NCBI RefSeq assembly: GCF_029210485.1
Contig: NZ_JARGET010000022.1
Span: forward strand, 1-64,000
Reading direction: 5' to 3'
Source of the DNA: Hoeflea sp. YIM 152468
GTDB lineage: Bacteria; Pseudomonadota; Alphaproteobacteria; Rhizobiales; Rhizobiaceae
DNA: 64,000 nucleotides
Under the pieces are notes generated by a model. That model was given only the letters and a program-made list of their open reading frames with translations, was not told the origin of the DNA and did no database searches. Shown piece after piece: positions 53,635 to 62,452 of this stretch (positions within the stretch are counted from its first letter, which is position 1; each line of letters begins with the position of its first letter). A program made the translations under genes and the position numbers.

Positions 53635-55827
53635 TCAATCTGCACCACGCGCCATGTCGCGCGGCCGTATGTAACCTTTCTGATAGGCATAGACAGCGAT
53701 ACCGACAGCCACGCCAACAAGATCGGTCAGCCAGCCCACATCGATCATGGTCAGCCCTCCGGCAAGCAGGATGATCCGGACCACCGAGTGGGCGCGGCCA
53801 AAAAACCAGCCCTGAACAGCCGCGGACAAGAGATAGACACCCACAACCGCGGTGGCTGCGACGTGGATGGAATCGAGCCAGCTGCCCTGCAGCAGCATCT
53901 CGTCGGACAGGTAGAACATGTAGGGCACGATGAACGCCGCCAGTCCGAACTTGAAGCTCTCGACGCTGGTTTTGAGCGGATCGGACCCGGCCAGCGCTGC
54001 CCCGGCGTAAGCTGCAAGCGCCACCGGCGGTGTGATGGCGGAAATCACCGCGAAGTAGAAGATGAAGAAATGTGCCGTCAGCGGCTCGATTCCGAGATTG
54101 ATCAGGCCCGGCGCCATGACACTTGCGGCGACGACATAGGCGGCGGTCGTTGGCATACCCATGCCAAGCACGATCGAGACAAGCATCGCAAAAACCAGCG
54201 CCAGGAACTGGCTGTGTTCGGCGAGCCCCAAAAGCACCGCGGAGAACCGCGATCCGATGCCGGTGATTGCGATGACGCCAACGATGATACCCGCCGTCGC
54301 ACAGACCGCGACCAGTTGCAGCGACATACGCGCGCCCAGTTCCAGCGCTTTGAACAATTGTTTCGGGCCCATGCGGTGCGGCGTCAGCCAGGACACCACC
54401 GCCGCCGATGCCATCGCCAGCGTACCGCAGCGGATGACTGAATAGCCCATCAGCAGAGAGCCGATCAGCACGAAGATCGGGGTGAACAGATAGACCTGTT
54501 TCAGCAACTTGCCGAATTTGGGCAGCTCGGCCCGCGGCAATCCGACCATACCGTATTTCTGCGCTGCCAGATCGACCATGAAGAAGATCGAGAGGAAGTA
54601 GATGATCGCCGGAATGATCCCGGCATAGACGATGTTGATATAGGGGATGCCGGTGATTTCGGCCATGATGAAGGCGCCAGCGCCCATGATCGGCGGCATG
54701 ATCTGGCCACCGGTCGAGGCAGCCGCCTCGACTGCTGCCGCTGTTTGCGGCTTGTAGCCGACCTTTCTCATCATCGGGATGGTCAGGCTGCCGGTGGCAA
54801 CCACATTGCCGGCGGAGGTTCCGTTGATCATCCCCATAAGGCCGGAAGCGAACACCGCCACCTTGGCCGGACCGCCGCGCTTGTGGCCGGCCGCGGCGAA
54901 GGCAAAATTGACGAAATACTCTCCAACACGGGTGGCCTGCAAGAAGGCCGCGAAAATCACGAACAGGATAATGTAGGTCGAGGAGATGGCAATCGGAGCG
55001 CTCAGGATACCGTTATCAGTAATGATGTAGGTGAAGAACCGTTTTGCGTCATAGCCGCGGTGGTACAGGATACCCGGCAGCCATGGCCCGAGAAAGGCAT
55101 AGCCGACAAACACGCTGGCAATGATGACCAGCGCCATGCCGGCCAGCCGCCGTGTCAGTTCGACCACCAGCAGCACGCAGGTGACGGCAGCCCACATGTC
55201 CGCCGGCAGCGCCATCGGGATGCCGCCGCGCAACTGCAATTGCCGGGAGAACAAGATCAGGTAGGCGATCGCGCTGAATGTCGCGACGATGAGCAACACA
55301 TCCGCCAGCGAAATCCGGTTGTTTGGCCGTTCGATGAAGAACCAGCCATGCGCCACCGCCAGGCAGCTGCCCGCGAATAGGGGAACACCGTAGTAGCGCA
55401 ATGCCCATGGCTGCCCCACCGGCACGCCGGTCTCGACAACATTGTACCAGATGGCCAACAGCATTGTGAAACCGGTGAGGATCCCGACCGCTGCGATGGC
55501 AAGAATGGCGTTGGCAACCATGTTTCGCTGACTGACCGCGTCAGCCTTGGTGGCGCTCGCCGAATAGATCATGAACCCCAGCGCCAGCCCGCCCCCGATA
55601 TGCGACAGCCGGTAGGCCCAGGTCTCCAGCGGATAGATGTTCATCACATAGAGATGGAAACTGGAGTAAACCACGCAGGCGATTGCAACCACCCACACCA
55701 GCGATCCCGTAAAGACGCGCTGGTTGAAGACGATTGGCTCTTCGTCCACATGAGACACAGCCTCCTCGAAGGACACCTCGTCCTGAACGTGGTCTTCTTT
55801 GGCTGGTTTCATTTTTGCGTCTGACAT
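53635..55827 (-). CDS. TAXI-type TRAP transporter fused 4TM-12TM permease
   Basis: A 730-residue protein that joins the small (4TM, about 35-260) and large (12TM) TRAP subunits. DctM-like blocks are NGTSAGNVVATGSLTIPMM, GGQIMPPIMGAGAFIMAEI, GMGMPTTAAYVVAA and ITPPVALAAYAGAALAGSDP. The first 35 residues are charged and cytoplasmic. The ATG at 55827 has a GGGAGCAC site; the ATG at 55848 is an alternative. It works with the TAXI binding protein at 55949, from which a terminator-like hairpin separates it. Probable cargo is a dicarboxylate such as tartrate, from the neighbouring dehydrogenase. Confidence 0.92.
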   Translation of the reverse strand: MSDAKMKPAKEDHVQDEVSFEEAVSHVDEEPIVFNQRVFTGSLVWVVAIACVVYSSFHLYVMNIYPLETWAYRLSHIGGGLALGFMIYSASATKADAVSQRNMVANAILAIAAVGILTGFTMLLAIWYNVVETGVPVGQPWALRYYGVPLFAGSCLAVAHGWFFIERPNNRISLADVLLIVATFSAIAYLILFSRQLQLRGGIPMALPADMWAAVTCVLLVVELTRRLAGMALVIIASVFVGYAFLGPWLPGILYHRGYDAKRFFTYIITDNGILSAPIAISSTYIILFVIFAAFLQATRVGEYFVNFAFAAAGHKRGGPAKVAVFASGLMGMINGTSAGNVVATGSLTIPMMRKVGYKPQTAAAVEAAASTGGQIMPPIMGAGAFIMAEITGIPYINIVYAGIIPAIIYFLSIFFMVDLAAQKYGMVGLPRAELPKFGKLLKQVYLFTPIFVLIGSLLMGYSVIRCGTLAMASAAVVSWLTPHRMGPKQLFKALELGARMSLQLVAVCATAGIIVGVIAITGIGSRFSAVLLGLAEHSQFLALVFAMLVSIVLGMGMPTTAAYVVAASVMAPGLINLGIEPLTAHFFIFYFAVISAITPPVALAAYAGAALAGSDPLKTSVESFKFGLAAFIVPYMFYLSDEMLLQGSWLDSIHVAATAVVGVYLLSAAVQGWFFGRAHSVVRIILLAGGLTMIDVGWLTDLVGVAVGIAVYAYQKGYIRPRDMARGAD

Positions 55828-55871
55828 GGCGTGTGCTCCCACAGGCATTGTTATTTGCGTCCCGGATCAAC

Positions 55872-55901
55872 AAAAAGGGCGGAATTGTGCAATCCCGCCC
55901 T
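55872..55901 (-). terminator. Rho-independent terminator after the TAXI binding-protein gene
   Basis: On the minus strand arms 55901-55890 and 55887-55876 form a 12-pair stem (one G-U pair) with a 2-base loop and are followed by five T. It should end or reduce transcription before the fused permease gene. Confidence 0.75.
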
Positions 55902-55948
55902 GCGTTTGATCTCGGAAGACCGGAAACCCGGAATCTTAGCTCAAGGCC

Positions 55949-56923
55949 TTATTTCAGGTTGTCGGCGATCTTGTAGCCGTTTTCCTCGAACCATTTTGCA
56001 GCGCCAGGGTGGAACGGCATAAAGGTGTTCTTGTCGAAATGCTCCGGCAGGGTTTCGGCTGCAGCCTTGTGGCCCTGAAGCATGCGCTCATGCTCTTCCA
56101 TCGCCAGCTTGGTGATCTCGTAGACGAGGCTGTCGGGCATGCTTTCATGGGCAATCGCGAAGTTCCAGAGAGACACAGTCTCGACTGCTTCGGGCTGGTC
56201 CTCGTAGGTGTTTGCCGGAATGGTGAAGGCCGACATGGCCGGCTCGGCTTTCAGGAACATGTTGCGCTCGTCCTCGGTCATGCTGATGAAGACGACGTCG
56301 TTTTCGACAGCAAGCTGAGTGTAGGCGCCGTTCGGAATACCCGCGGCGTAGACGAATGCGTCGATGAGCCCGTCCTTCAGCTGACTGGCGGTATCATTGG
56401 CGCCTGCATAGGAGATGTTGATCTCCATACCCGCAGTCTTGAAATAGCGCGGCCAGTAGGCAGCCGAGGTGCCGCTGGCCGGGCCAACGCCGACACGCTT
56501 GCCTTCCATGTCCTTGAAGGACTTGATGCCGGAGCTGGCCAGAACCGCAGCATGCAGCGGGGTCTGGTACATCGGGAACATCGCCCGCACCGCGGTGTGT
56601 TCAACACCCGGCATGACTTCGCTCTTGCCGACCCATGCATCGTAGGCCGGACCCATGGTGACATAGCCCATGTTTAGATCATTGGTCTGCACCAGGGTGA
56701 CGTTCTGTCCGGGGCCACCGGTGATTTCGACGCTGGAATTGACACCGAGCCTTTCGCTGATCAGGCCGGCAAAGCCGCTGCCATAGGCGAAGTAGGTGCC
56801 GCCCTGGCTCCCGGTGCCGAAAGTCAACGTCTCGGGCCAGCCGGTTTTGTCCTGGGCCACCGCCGCGGCGGCAAAGCTTCCCGCGACAGCAAGCGCAAGA
56901 ACAGTTTTTGTGATCAATTTCAT
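55949..56923 (-). CDS. TAXI-family TRAP substrate-binding protein
   Basis: A 324-residue periplasmic protein with signal peptide (1-23, ending AVAQD). The TAXI signature FGTGSQGGTYFAYGSGFAG (34-52) and the KRVGVGPASGTSAAYW block (about 143-158) bind an acidic ligand. It lies between the LysR gene and the permease on the same strand. A GGGAGGAAATG site precedes it. The ligand is inferred to be tartrate or a similar hydroxy-acid. Confidence 0.92.
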   Translation of the reverse strand: MKLITKTVLALAVAGSFAAAAVAQDKTGWPETLTFGTGSQGGTYFAYGSGFAGLISERLGVNSSVEITGGPGQNVTLVQTNDLNMGYVTMGPAYDAWVGKSEVMPGVEHTAVRAMFPMYQTPLHAAVLASSGIKSFKDMEGKRVGVGPASGTSAAYWPRYFKTAGMEINISYAGANDTASQLKDGLIDAFVYAAGIPNGAYTQLAVENDVVFISMTEDERNMFLKAEPAMSAFTIPANTYEDQPEAVETVSLWNFAIAHESMPDSLVYEITKLAMEEHERMLQGHKAAAETLPEHFDKNTFMPFHPGAAKWFEENGYKIADNLK

Positions 56924-57032
56924 GGTTCATTTCCTCCCGTAAATGCACCCTAAGGTGCCATTACCAAGACGCTACAGCCTGACGAAGCCGGCACTCAAGA
57001 AGCCAATATTATATAAATATCTTGACTAATCG

Positions 57033-57947
57033 CTAAGCCGTTGCGGCGATTGGATCAATGTTGTCCAGCAACAGTTCCATGAAGGCCTCCCGAGCCGGAT
57101 CCTTGGTATCGCGCATCCAGCAGGCTGCAAGCGCCAGTTTGTTGCGTATCGGCGTCTGGGACATTTTGAGAGGCACGAACCTGACACCGTCAACTCCCAG
57201 GCGGGACGCCCAGCGCGGCACAATGGCGATGCCCATGCCCCGGCTCACCAGATTGACAATTGTCTGCTTTTCCTCGGCAATCTGGACAACACGTGCCGAC
57301 AACCCTGCTTCGATGAAAAGCTGCATGCTCAAATCATGGCTGTGCGGTCTGGACGCGCGGTCCGGCACGATCAACGGCTGGTCGGCCAACTGGTAAACGT
57401 CCACCTCCTCGCACTCTGCCAACTCATGTCCCTCCGGGCATGCCACAACCGCCGTCTCGTGGAAAAGCGGCCGAAACTCCAGCCCTCTGTCAGGGGTTTC
57501 CGGCGGCCGCACGATGGCGATATCGAGATGTCCGGACAGGATCTTCGGCAACAGTCTGATTGTTTTCTGCTCAATGAGCCGAACAATGATTTCCGGGTGA
57601 TGGTCACGGAACTGCGGCAGCAGTTGCGGCAACAATCCGGCTGCCGCACTGTCGATCGCGCCGATACGCAGGGCAACAGCTTTCTCGTTCTTGTGATCCC
57701 GCAGTCTCGCTTCGAGCCGTTCGACGCGGGAAATGATCTCGATGGCTTCCGGAAGCAGAATACTCCCCGCCTCCGTCAGCGCCACATTACGTGTGGTCCG
57801 CGACAGCACGCGAACCCCAAGCCGGTCTTCCATCAGGCGGATCTGGCGACCGAGCGATGCCGGCAGCATTTCGAGCTGTTGTGCGGCTTTTCCGAAATGC
57901 AGCTTTTCGGCGACGGTCACGAAACAGCGCAGTTGAACAAACTCCAT
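57033..57947 (-). CDS. LysR-family regulator of the tartrate-like genes
   Basis: A 304-residue LysR regulator with a helix-turn-helix (LHFGKAAQQLEMLPASLGRQIRLMEDRLG, about 16-44) and a ligand domain (about 92-290). It is divergent from the tartrate-dehydrogenase-like gene across 147 AT-rich bases and upstream of the TAXI binding-protein gene. Agrobacterium tartrate loci have a LysR regulator (TtuA) in the same position, which supports an equivalent role here. Confidence 0.9.
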   Translation of the reverse strand: MEFVQLRCFVTVAEKLHFGKAAQQLEMLPASLGRQIRLMEDRLGVRVLSRTTRNVALTEAGSILLPEAIEIISRVERLEARLRDHKNEKAVALRIGAIDSAAAGLLPQLLPQFRDHHPEIIVRLIEQKTIRLLPKILSGHLDIAIVRPPETPDRGLEFRPLFHETAVVACPEGHELAECEEVDVYQLADQPLIVPDRASRPHSHDLSMQLFIEAGLSARVVQIAEEKQTIVNLVSRGMGIAIVPRWASRLGVDGVRFVPLKMSQTPIRNKLALAACWMRDTKDPAREAFMELLLDNIDPIAATA

Positions 57948-58094
57948 GATTTCGTTGCCTTCAATTATTTCATTTATTTATATGATCTATGCGGCATTGC
58001 TGCAACAAGCGCAACTTGCAAGATTGACGCGGCTGACGAGAACCGACCCAAACGGTGCTTGCCGCTGTTCTAAAGAGTGAAAACGGGGAATGCT

Positions 58095-59168
58095 ATGAAG
58101 ACGTATAATATTGCTGCAATACCGGCAGACGGAATTGGACCGGAAGTCATAGCAGCCGGGCTTCAGGCCATCGAAACCCTGGCCAAGCGCGACGGCAGCT
58201 TTTCCCTCAACGTGACCGAATTCGACTGGGGGTCAGACCGCTACAAGAAAACCGGCGCGCTGATGCCCGAGGACGGCACCGAGCAACTGAAGAAATTCGA
58301 CGCCATATTCTTTGGCTCCGTCGGCGCTCCAGACGTACCGGATCACGTCACACTTTGGGGATTGCGCTTGCCGATCTGCCAGGGCTTCGACCAATATGCC
58401 AACGTTCGTCCGACGCGGATTCTGCCTGGTATCAGTTCCCCGCTCGCCGGCGTGGGTCCCGGTGACCTGGATTGGGTCATCGTTCGCGAAAACTCGGAGG
58501 GCGAATATTCCGGCCATGGCGGACGTGCCCACAAGGGCATGCCGGAAGAAGTCGGCACCGAGGTCGCGATTTTCACCCGCGTCGGCGTCACCCGCATCAT
58601 GCGCTACGCCTTCAAGCTGGCGCAATCGCGCCCCCGCAAGTTCCTCACGGTCGTGACCAAATCCAATGCCCAGCGGTTCGGCATGGTGATGTGGGACGAG
58701 ATTGCCGCAGAGGTGTCCAAGGAATTCCCGGACGTCAAGTGGGACAAGATGCTTGTCGACGCCATGACCGTGCGCATGGTGAAAGATCCCAAGAGCCTCG
58801 ACACCATCGTTGCCACGAACCTTCATGCCGACATCCTGTCCGATCTTGCCGGTGCGCTTGCGGGCAGCCTCGGCGTCGCTCCGACCGCCAACATAGATCC
58901 CGAGCGGCGCTATCCGTCGATGTTCGAACCGATCCACGGCTCCGCCTTCGATATTACCGGCAAGGGCATCGCCAACCCGGTGGCAACCTTCTGGACTGCG
59001 GCGCAAATGCTCGAACATCTGGGTGAGAATGCCGCGGCTGCACGGCTGATGCGCGCAGTGGAAAAGGTCTGCGAGGACGGCATCATGACCCCTGACGTGG
59101 GCGGCACCGCTAATACACAGCAAGTCACCGACGCGGTGTGCGACGCCATTCGCGGCTCCAACATCTGA
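58095..59168 (+). CDS. ttuC: Tartrate dehydrogenase/D-malate dehydrogenase-like decarboxylating enzyme
   Basis: A 357-residue member of the isocitrate/isopropylmalate dehydrogenase family. It opens NIAAIPADGIGPEVI (4-18), has the RENSEGEYSGHGGRAHKG block (about 137-154), the catalytic Lys in TVVTKSNAQRFGMVMWD (about 190-206), metal-binding Asp residues in TNLHADILSDL (about 246-256), and the NAD site EPIHGSAFDITGKGIANPVA. This pattern matches TtuC/DmlA, which oxidise tartrate or D-malate with Mn2+ and NAD+. The following gene is a glycerate kinase, as in tartrate pathways. The ATG at 58095 is preferred to upstream alternatives. Confidence 0.88.
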   Translation: MKTYNIAAIPADGIGPEVIAAGLQAIETLAKRDGSFSLNVTEFDWGSDRYKKTGALMPEDGTEQLKKFDAIFFGSVGAPDVPDHVTLWGLRLPICQGFDQYANVRPTRILPGISSPLAGVGPGDLDWVIVRENSEGEYSGHGGRAHKGMPEEVGTEVAIFTRVGVTRIMRYAFKLAQSRPRKFLTVVTKSNAQRFGMVMWDEIAAEVSKEFPDVKWDKMLVDAMTVRMVKDPKSLDTIVATNLHADILSDLAGALAGSLGVAPTANIDPERRYPSMFEPIHGSAFDITGKGIANPVATFWTAAQMLEHLGENAAAARLMRAVEKVCEDGIMTPDVGGTANTQQVTDAVCDAIRGSNI

Positions 59169-59215
59169 ACGAGCGTATCCCGCCTGTTTTCAAACGATCA
59201 CGCGGGAGAGCCGGC

Positions 59216-60475
59216 ATGACACCACAATGCCCCGAGGCTTTCCTGCGGTCGCTGTTTGACCGCGCAGTCGAGGTCGCCGATCCGATGCGCAGCCTGGCTG
59301 AGCATCTGCCCGACCGGCCCGCCGGACGTCTGATCGTGGTCGGTGCCGGCAAGGCCAGCGCCCGGATGGCAGAAGCCGTCGAAGCCGCCTGGGGAATTCC
59401 CCAGGGGCTGGTCATCACCCGGTATGGTTATGCGCGTCCCTGTCAGGGTATCGAAATTATCGAGGCCGCACATCCGGTCCCGGATGCTGCGGGTGTTGCC
59501 GCGACCCGGAGAATGCTCGACCTGCTTGGCGGCCTTGGCCCCGATGACCTGGTGCTGGCTCTCATCTCCGGCGGCGCCTCTGCACTGCTGACCGCACCGA
59601 GTGAAGGCGTCGGCTTGACCGAAAAACAGGCGGTAAACTCGGCCTTGCTGGCTTCGGGAGCGCCGATCGGCGCCATGAATGTGGTTCGCAAGCATCTTAG
59701 TCGGGTCAAGGGCGGACAAATATCCGCCGCAGCATTTCCTGCGCAGGTTCATGCGCTGATGATCTCCGATATTCCCGGAGATGACCCGGCCTGTATCGGC
59801 TCCGGTCCGACGGTCGGAGATGCCTCGACACCCGACGACGCGCTTGCCGTTCTGAGGAAGTGGAATGTTGAGGTTCCCGATTCGGTGATCACGGCGCTGC
59901 GCAAAGGCAGCGGCGTGATTGCTCCGGGCGACGAGCGTCTGAGCACGACCAGGAACCTCATCTATGCCGCACCTGCCCAATCCCTAGCCGCTGCTGGCGA
60001 ACTGGCTCAGGCCGCGGGCTGCGATGTCCGCCTGCTTGGTGACGCACTTGAGGGCGAAGCAAGCGAAGTCGCGCGGGTGCACGCCGAACTGGCTCTGGCA
60101 ACCGCCAGGCAACGCAAGCCGGGAGACCTGCCGGTGCTGTTGCTTTCAGGCGGCGAGCTCACCGTGACACGGCGCGGCGGCGGCATTGGCGGACCGAACG
60201 CGGAGTATTGTCTGGCGTTGGCCATTGCGCTCAACGGCACAGCCGGGATTCACGCCATTGCCTGTGACACCGATGGCGTGGATGGGGCCGCTGACATTGC
60301 AGGCGCGATGATCGGCCCCGAAACGGTGGCGCAGGCCGGAAAACTGGAAATCGATCCAGAAGCTGCACTTGCAGCCAACGATGCGCACAGCTTCTTTGCC
60401 AGCATCGGCGGTCAGGTTGTAACCGGCCCTACCCTGACAAATGTAAATGATTTCAGAGCTATCCTGATCGCATAA
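59216..60475 (+). CDS. ttuD: Glycerate 2-kinase (MOFRL family)
   Basis: A 419-residue protein with N-terminal DUF4147/GckA domain (VVGAGKASARMAEAVE, about 41-56; ALISGGASALLTAPSEG, about 118-134; ISDIPGDDPACIGSGPT, about 183-199) and a C-terminal MOFRL domain (LLSGGELTVTRRGGGIGGPN, about 310-329; ACDTDGVDGAADIAGA). It phosphorylates glycerate to 2-phosphoglycerate in the cytoplasm. Older annotation calls this TtuD a hydroxypyruvate reductase. It follows the tartrate-dehydrogenase-like gene after 47 bases and would use the glycerate that this enzyme produces. Confidence 0.9.
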   Translation: MTPQCPEAFLRSLFDRAVEVADPMRSLAEHLPDRPAGRLIVVGAGKASARMAEAVEAAWGIPQGLVITRYGYARPCQGIEIIEAAHPVPDAAGVAATRRMLDLLGGLGPDDLVLALISGGASALLTAPSEGVGLTEKQAVNSALLASGAPIGAMNVVRKHLSRVKGGQISAAAFPAQVHALMISDIPGDDPACIGSGPTVGDASTPDDALAVLRKWNVEVPDSVITALRKGSGVIAPGDERLSTTRNLIYAAPAQSLAAAGELAQAAGCDVRLLGDALEGEASEVARVHAELALATARQRKPGDLPVLLLSGGELTVTRRGGGIGGPNAEYCLALAIALNGTAGIHAIACDTDGVDGAADIAGAMIGPETVAQAGKLEIDPEAALAANDAHSFFASIGGQVVTGPTLTNVNDFRAILIA

Positions 60476-60548
60476 GACCCGTCAGCTTGCGCTCTGAAGC
60501 GAGCCACGGCAAAGATCCGGATCTGCCCTGTCGACCTTATCTTTTGGC

Positions 60549-61400
60549 CTAGGCCGGCGGGGCAAATCCATAAAGACGCGCCGGATTGTCCCACATGATG
60601 TTGCTGATCAGCGTCGAACATCCGAGCGCAGCGACAAAACTCTCTACCAGGGCCGCGTAAGACAGCGGACGCCATGGGGCAACCGTGTCCGGTCCCAGAT
60701 GCCTGTCATGTGGCGGTGGATGCGGCCAGTCGCTGCCCCAAACGCAACGGTCCGGACAGACATCCAGAAACCCGCTCAGCCATTCGCTGTCGGGGTTTAC
60801 ATTGAGCGGTCTGTCAGGATGCCGATAGGGCGAGGAGAGTTTGATCCAGAGATGATCCTGCGCCATTAACCGCAGCAGCACTTTGCCGCTTTCGTCTCCC
60901 GGGCGGACTCTTCCAAAGAGACCGTAATGATCGATCACGCACGGCACACCCAGCGCGGCGATGACATCAGCCCGTGCGGCCAGGACGGACAGCGGAGCAA
61001 TGATCTCCACGTGAAATCCGTGATCCGCGGCCAGTCTTCCAACCGCCTCGAGATCATCCGTGCCTTCACCGACATTCTGTGCGGCCGGACTGTAAAGATT
61101 GACGCGCAGTCCCGAGACACCCCGGGACCGCCATTTGCGAAGTTCTGCGGCGTCCATCTCCGGCGCCGCCGTTGCCACCCCGCTGCCACGTCCATTCAGC
61201 TCATCCAGCGCCTTCAACAACACGCTGTTGTCTGTCCCGTAGAAACTGGGCTGGGTGATCACGAAATGATCGATGCCATGCGGCCTGCCCTTCTCGATCA
61301 GGGTCGCAAGCGGCGCCGGTTCCGCCAGGAATGTCCGTCCGGAGGTCTGCGAACACTCTGACTCCGGCGCCACCACATGGACGTGACTGTCACACCACAT
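60549..61400 (-). CDS. Amidohydrolase family 2 (LigI/2-pyrone-4,6-dicarboxylate lactonase-like)
   Basis: A 283-residue metal-dependent hydrolase of the amidohydrolase superfamily. The N-terminal metal motif is DSHVHV (His6, His8), later barrel ends carry HVEI (about 131) and VIDHYG (about 158-163), and the catalytic Asp lies in WGSDWPHP (about 225-232). LigI-group enzymes hydrolyse lactones or pyrones. The TRAP binding-protein gene ends 31 bases upstream, so the substrate of this enzyme is probably related to the imported acid. Exact substrate unknown. Confidence 0.85.
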   Translation of the reverse strand: MWCDSHVHVVAPESECSQTSGRTFLAEPAPLATLIEKGRPHGIDHFVITQPSFYGTDNSVLLKALDELNGRGSGVATAAPEMDAAELRKWRSRGVSGLRVNLYSPAAQNVGEGTDDLEAVGRLAADHGFHVEIIAPLSVLAARADVIAALGVPCVIDHYGLFGRVRPGDESGKVLLRLMAQDHLWIKLSSPYRHPDRPLNVNPDSEWLSGFLDVCPDRCVWGSDWPHPPPHDRHLGPDTVAPWRPLSYAALVESFVAALGCSTLISNIMWDNPARLYGFAPPA

Positions 61401-61430
61401 GAAACTGTCTCCCGACGCTTTCGGCCAAAC

Positions 61431-62429
61431 TTACTGGGACGATATTTCGGCAAGCCGCTTCATGACGTTGTCACCGACCAGCTCGCTGCCAAACTCGACC
61501 CAAACCGGCCGCATTTTTTCTTTCCACTGCGCAAGCTGCTCAGGTGTCAGCTTGTGGATCGTTTTGCCGGAGTCGCGGATCTTGGCATAGGCAGCCTCGT
61601 TTTCCTTCTCTGCGTTTTCCCAGTTGTAGGCGTTTGCAATCTCAAGCGCCTCCTCGACCGCGCTGCGGTCGGTATCTGACAGACCGTCCCACCAGGTCCT
61701 GTTGGCACCCAGAATATAGAAGGCGTACTGGTAGCCGATCTGCGTCATGTGATCGATGACCTCAACCATGCCGGCGGAATCAAGAGACATCGGTGTCGGC
61801 TCGACAGCATCGATGACCCCTTGCTGCAACGCCGAGGCGACTTCACCCCAGGCCATGCTGATGACATTGGCCCCAACCGCCTTGAAAGCCGCGATGTCGG
61901 AAGGCACCGACTGCACCCGGATCTTCACGCCGCTCATGTCCTCTGGCAGCAGGATCGGCTTGCTGCCGCGGTAGCTCAGCTCGCGCTGACCCGACAGCCA
62001 GATGGCAACCGGCTCGATGTTCTTCTTGCGCAGTTCGGGCACGAATGCCTCGCGCACAACCGGGTCGTTCCAGGCGGTGGCAACCATGTCCCTGGAGGTC
62101 AGAAGAAATGGCAACGTCAGGGCATTCAGGCCCTTGGCCAGAGGCGAGTAGATGCCGGACGTCGGCGCCACAAACGTTGCCGCGCCAAGCTGAAGCCCCT
62201 GGATCTGGGTTTTCTGGTCAAGAAGCGCGCCTGAATGGTGCACTTCCACGCCAACATCGTCACCAAGGCGCGCCTTCAGTTCCTTCGCCAGAACCTCAAA
62301 GGTCTGCCCTTTCAGGTTCAGCGCGCTGGTATCGTTGGACAGGACGATCTTATCCGCCGCCACCGCGGTGTGTGCGCCGATCAGCATCGTTGCACCGCAA
62401 ATCATGGATAATAGCGTTTTTTTCATCAT
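61431..62429 (-). CDS. TRAP transporter substrate-binding protein DctP family
   Basis: A 332-residue periplasmic protein with a signal peptide (1-24, ending AVAADK). The DctP ligand-clamp region is SGVKIRVQSVPSDIAAFKAVGANVISM (about 163-189), in which Arg168 would pair with a carboxylate. The ATG at 62429 is behind a GAGGAAGAG site. The longer open frame through the DctM gene is rejected. It is encoded after DctQ and DctM and before the amidohydrolase, so it lies late in the operon, unlike the other binding proteins in this window. Confidence 0.92.
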   Translation of the reverse strand: MMKKTLLSMICGATMLIGAHTAVAADKIVLSNDTSALNLKGQTFEVLAKELKARLGDDVGVEVHHSGALLDQKTQIQGLQLGAATFVAPTSGIYSPLAKGLNALTLPFLLTSRDMVATAWNDPVVREAFVPELRKKNIEPVAIWLSGQRELSYRGSKPILLPEDMSGVKIRVQSVPSDIAAFKAVGANVISMAWGEVASALQQGVIDAVEPTPMSLDSAGMVEVIDHMTQIGYQYAFYILGANRTWWDGLSDTDRSAVEEALEIANAYNWENAEKENEAAYAKIRDSGKTIHKLTPEQLAQWKEKMRPVWVEFGSELVGDNVMKRLAEISSQ

Positions 62430-62452
62430 CTCTTCCTCCTCAGGATTGGTTG

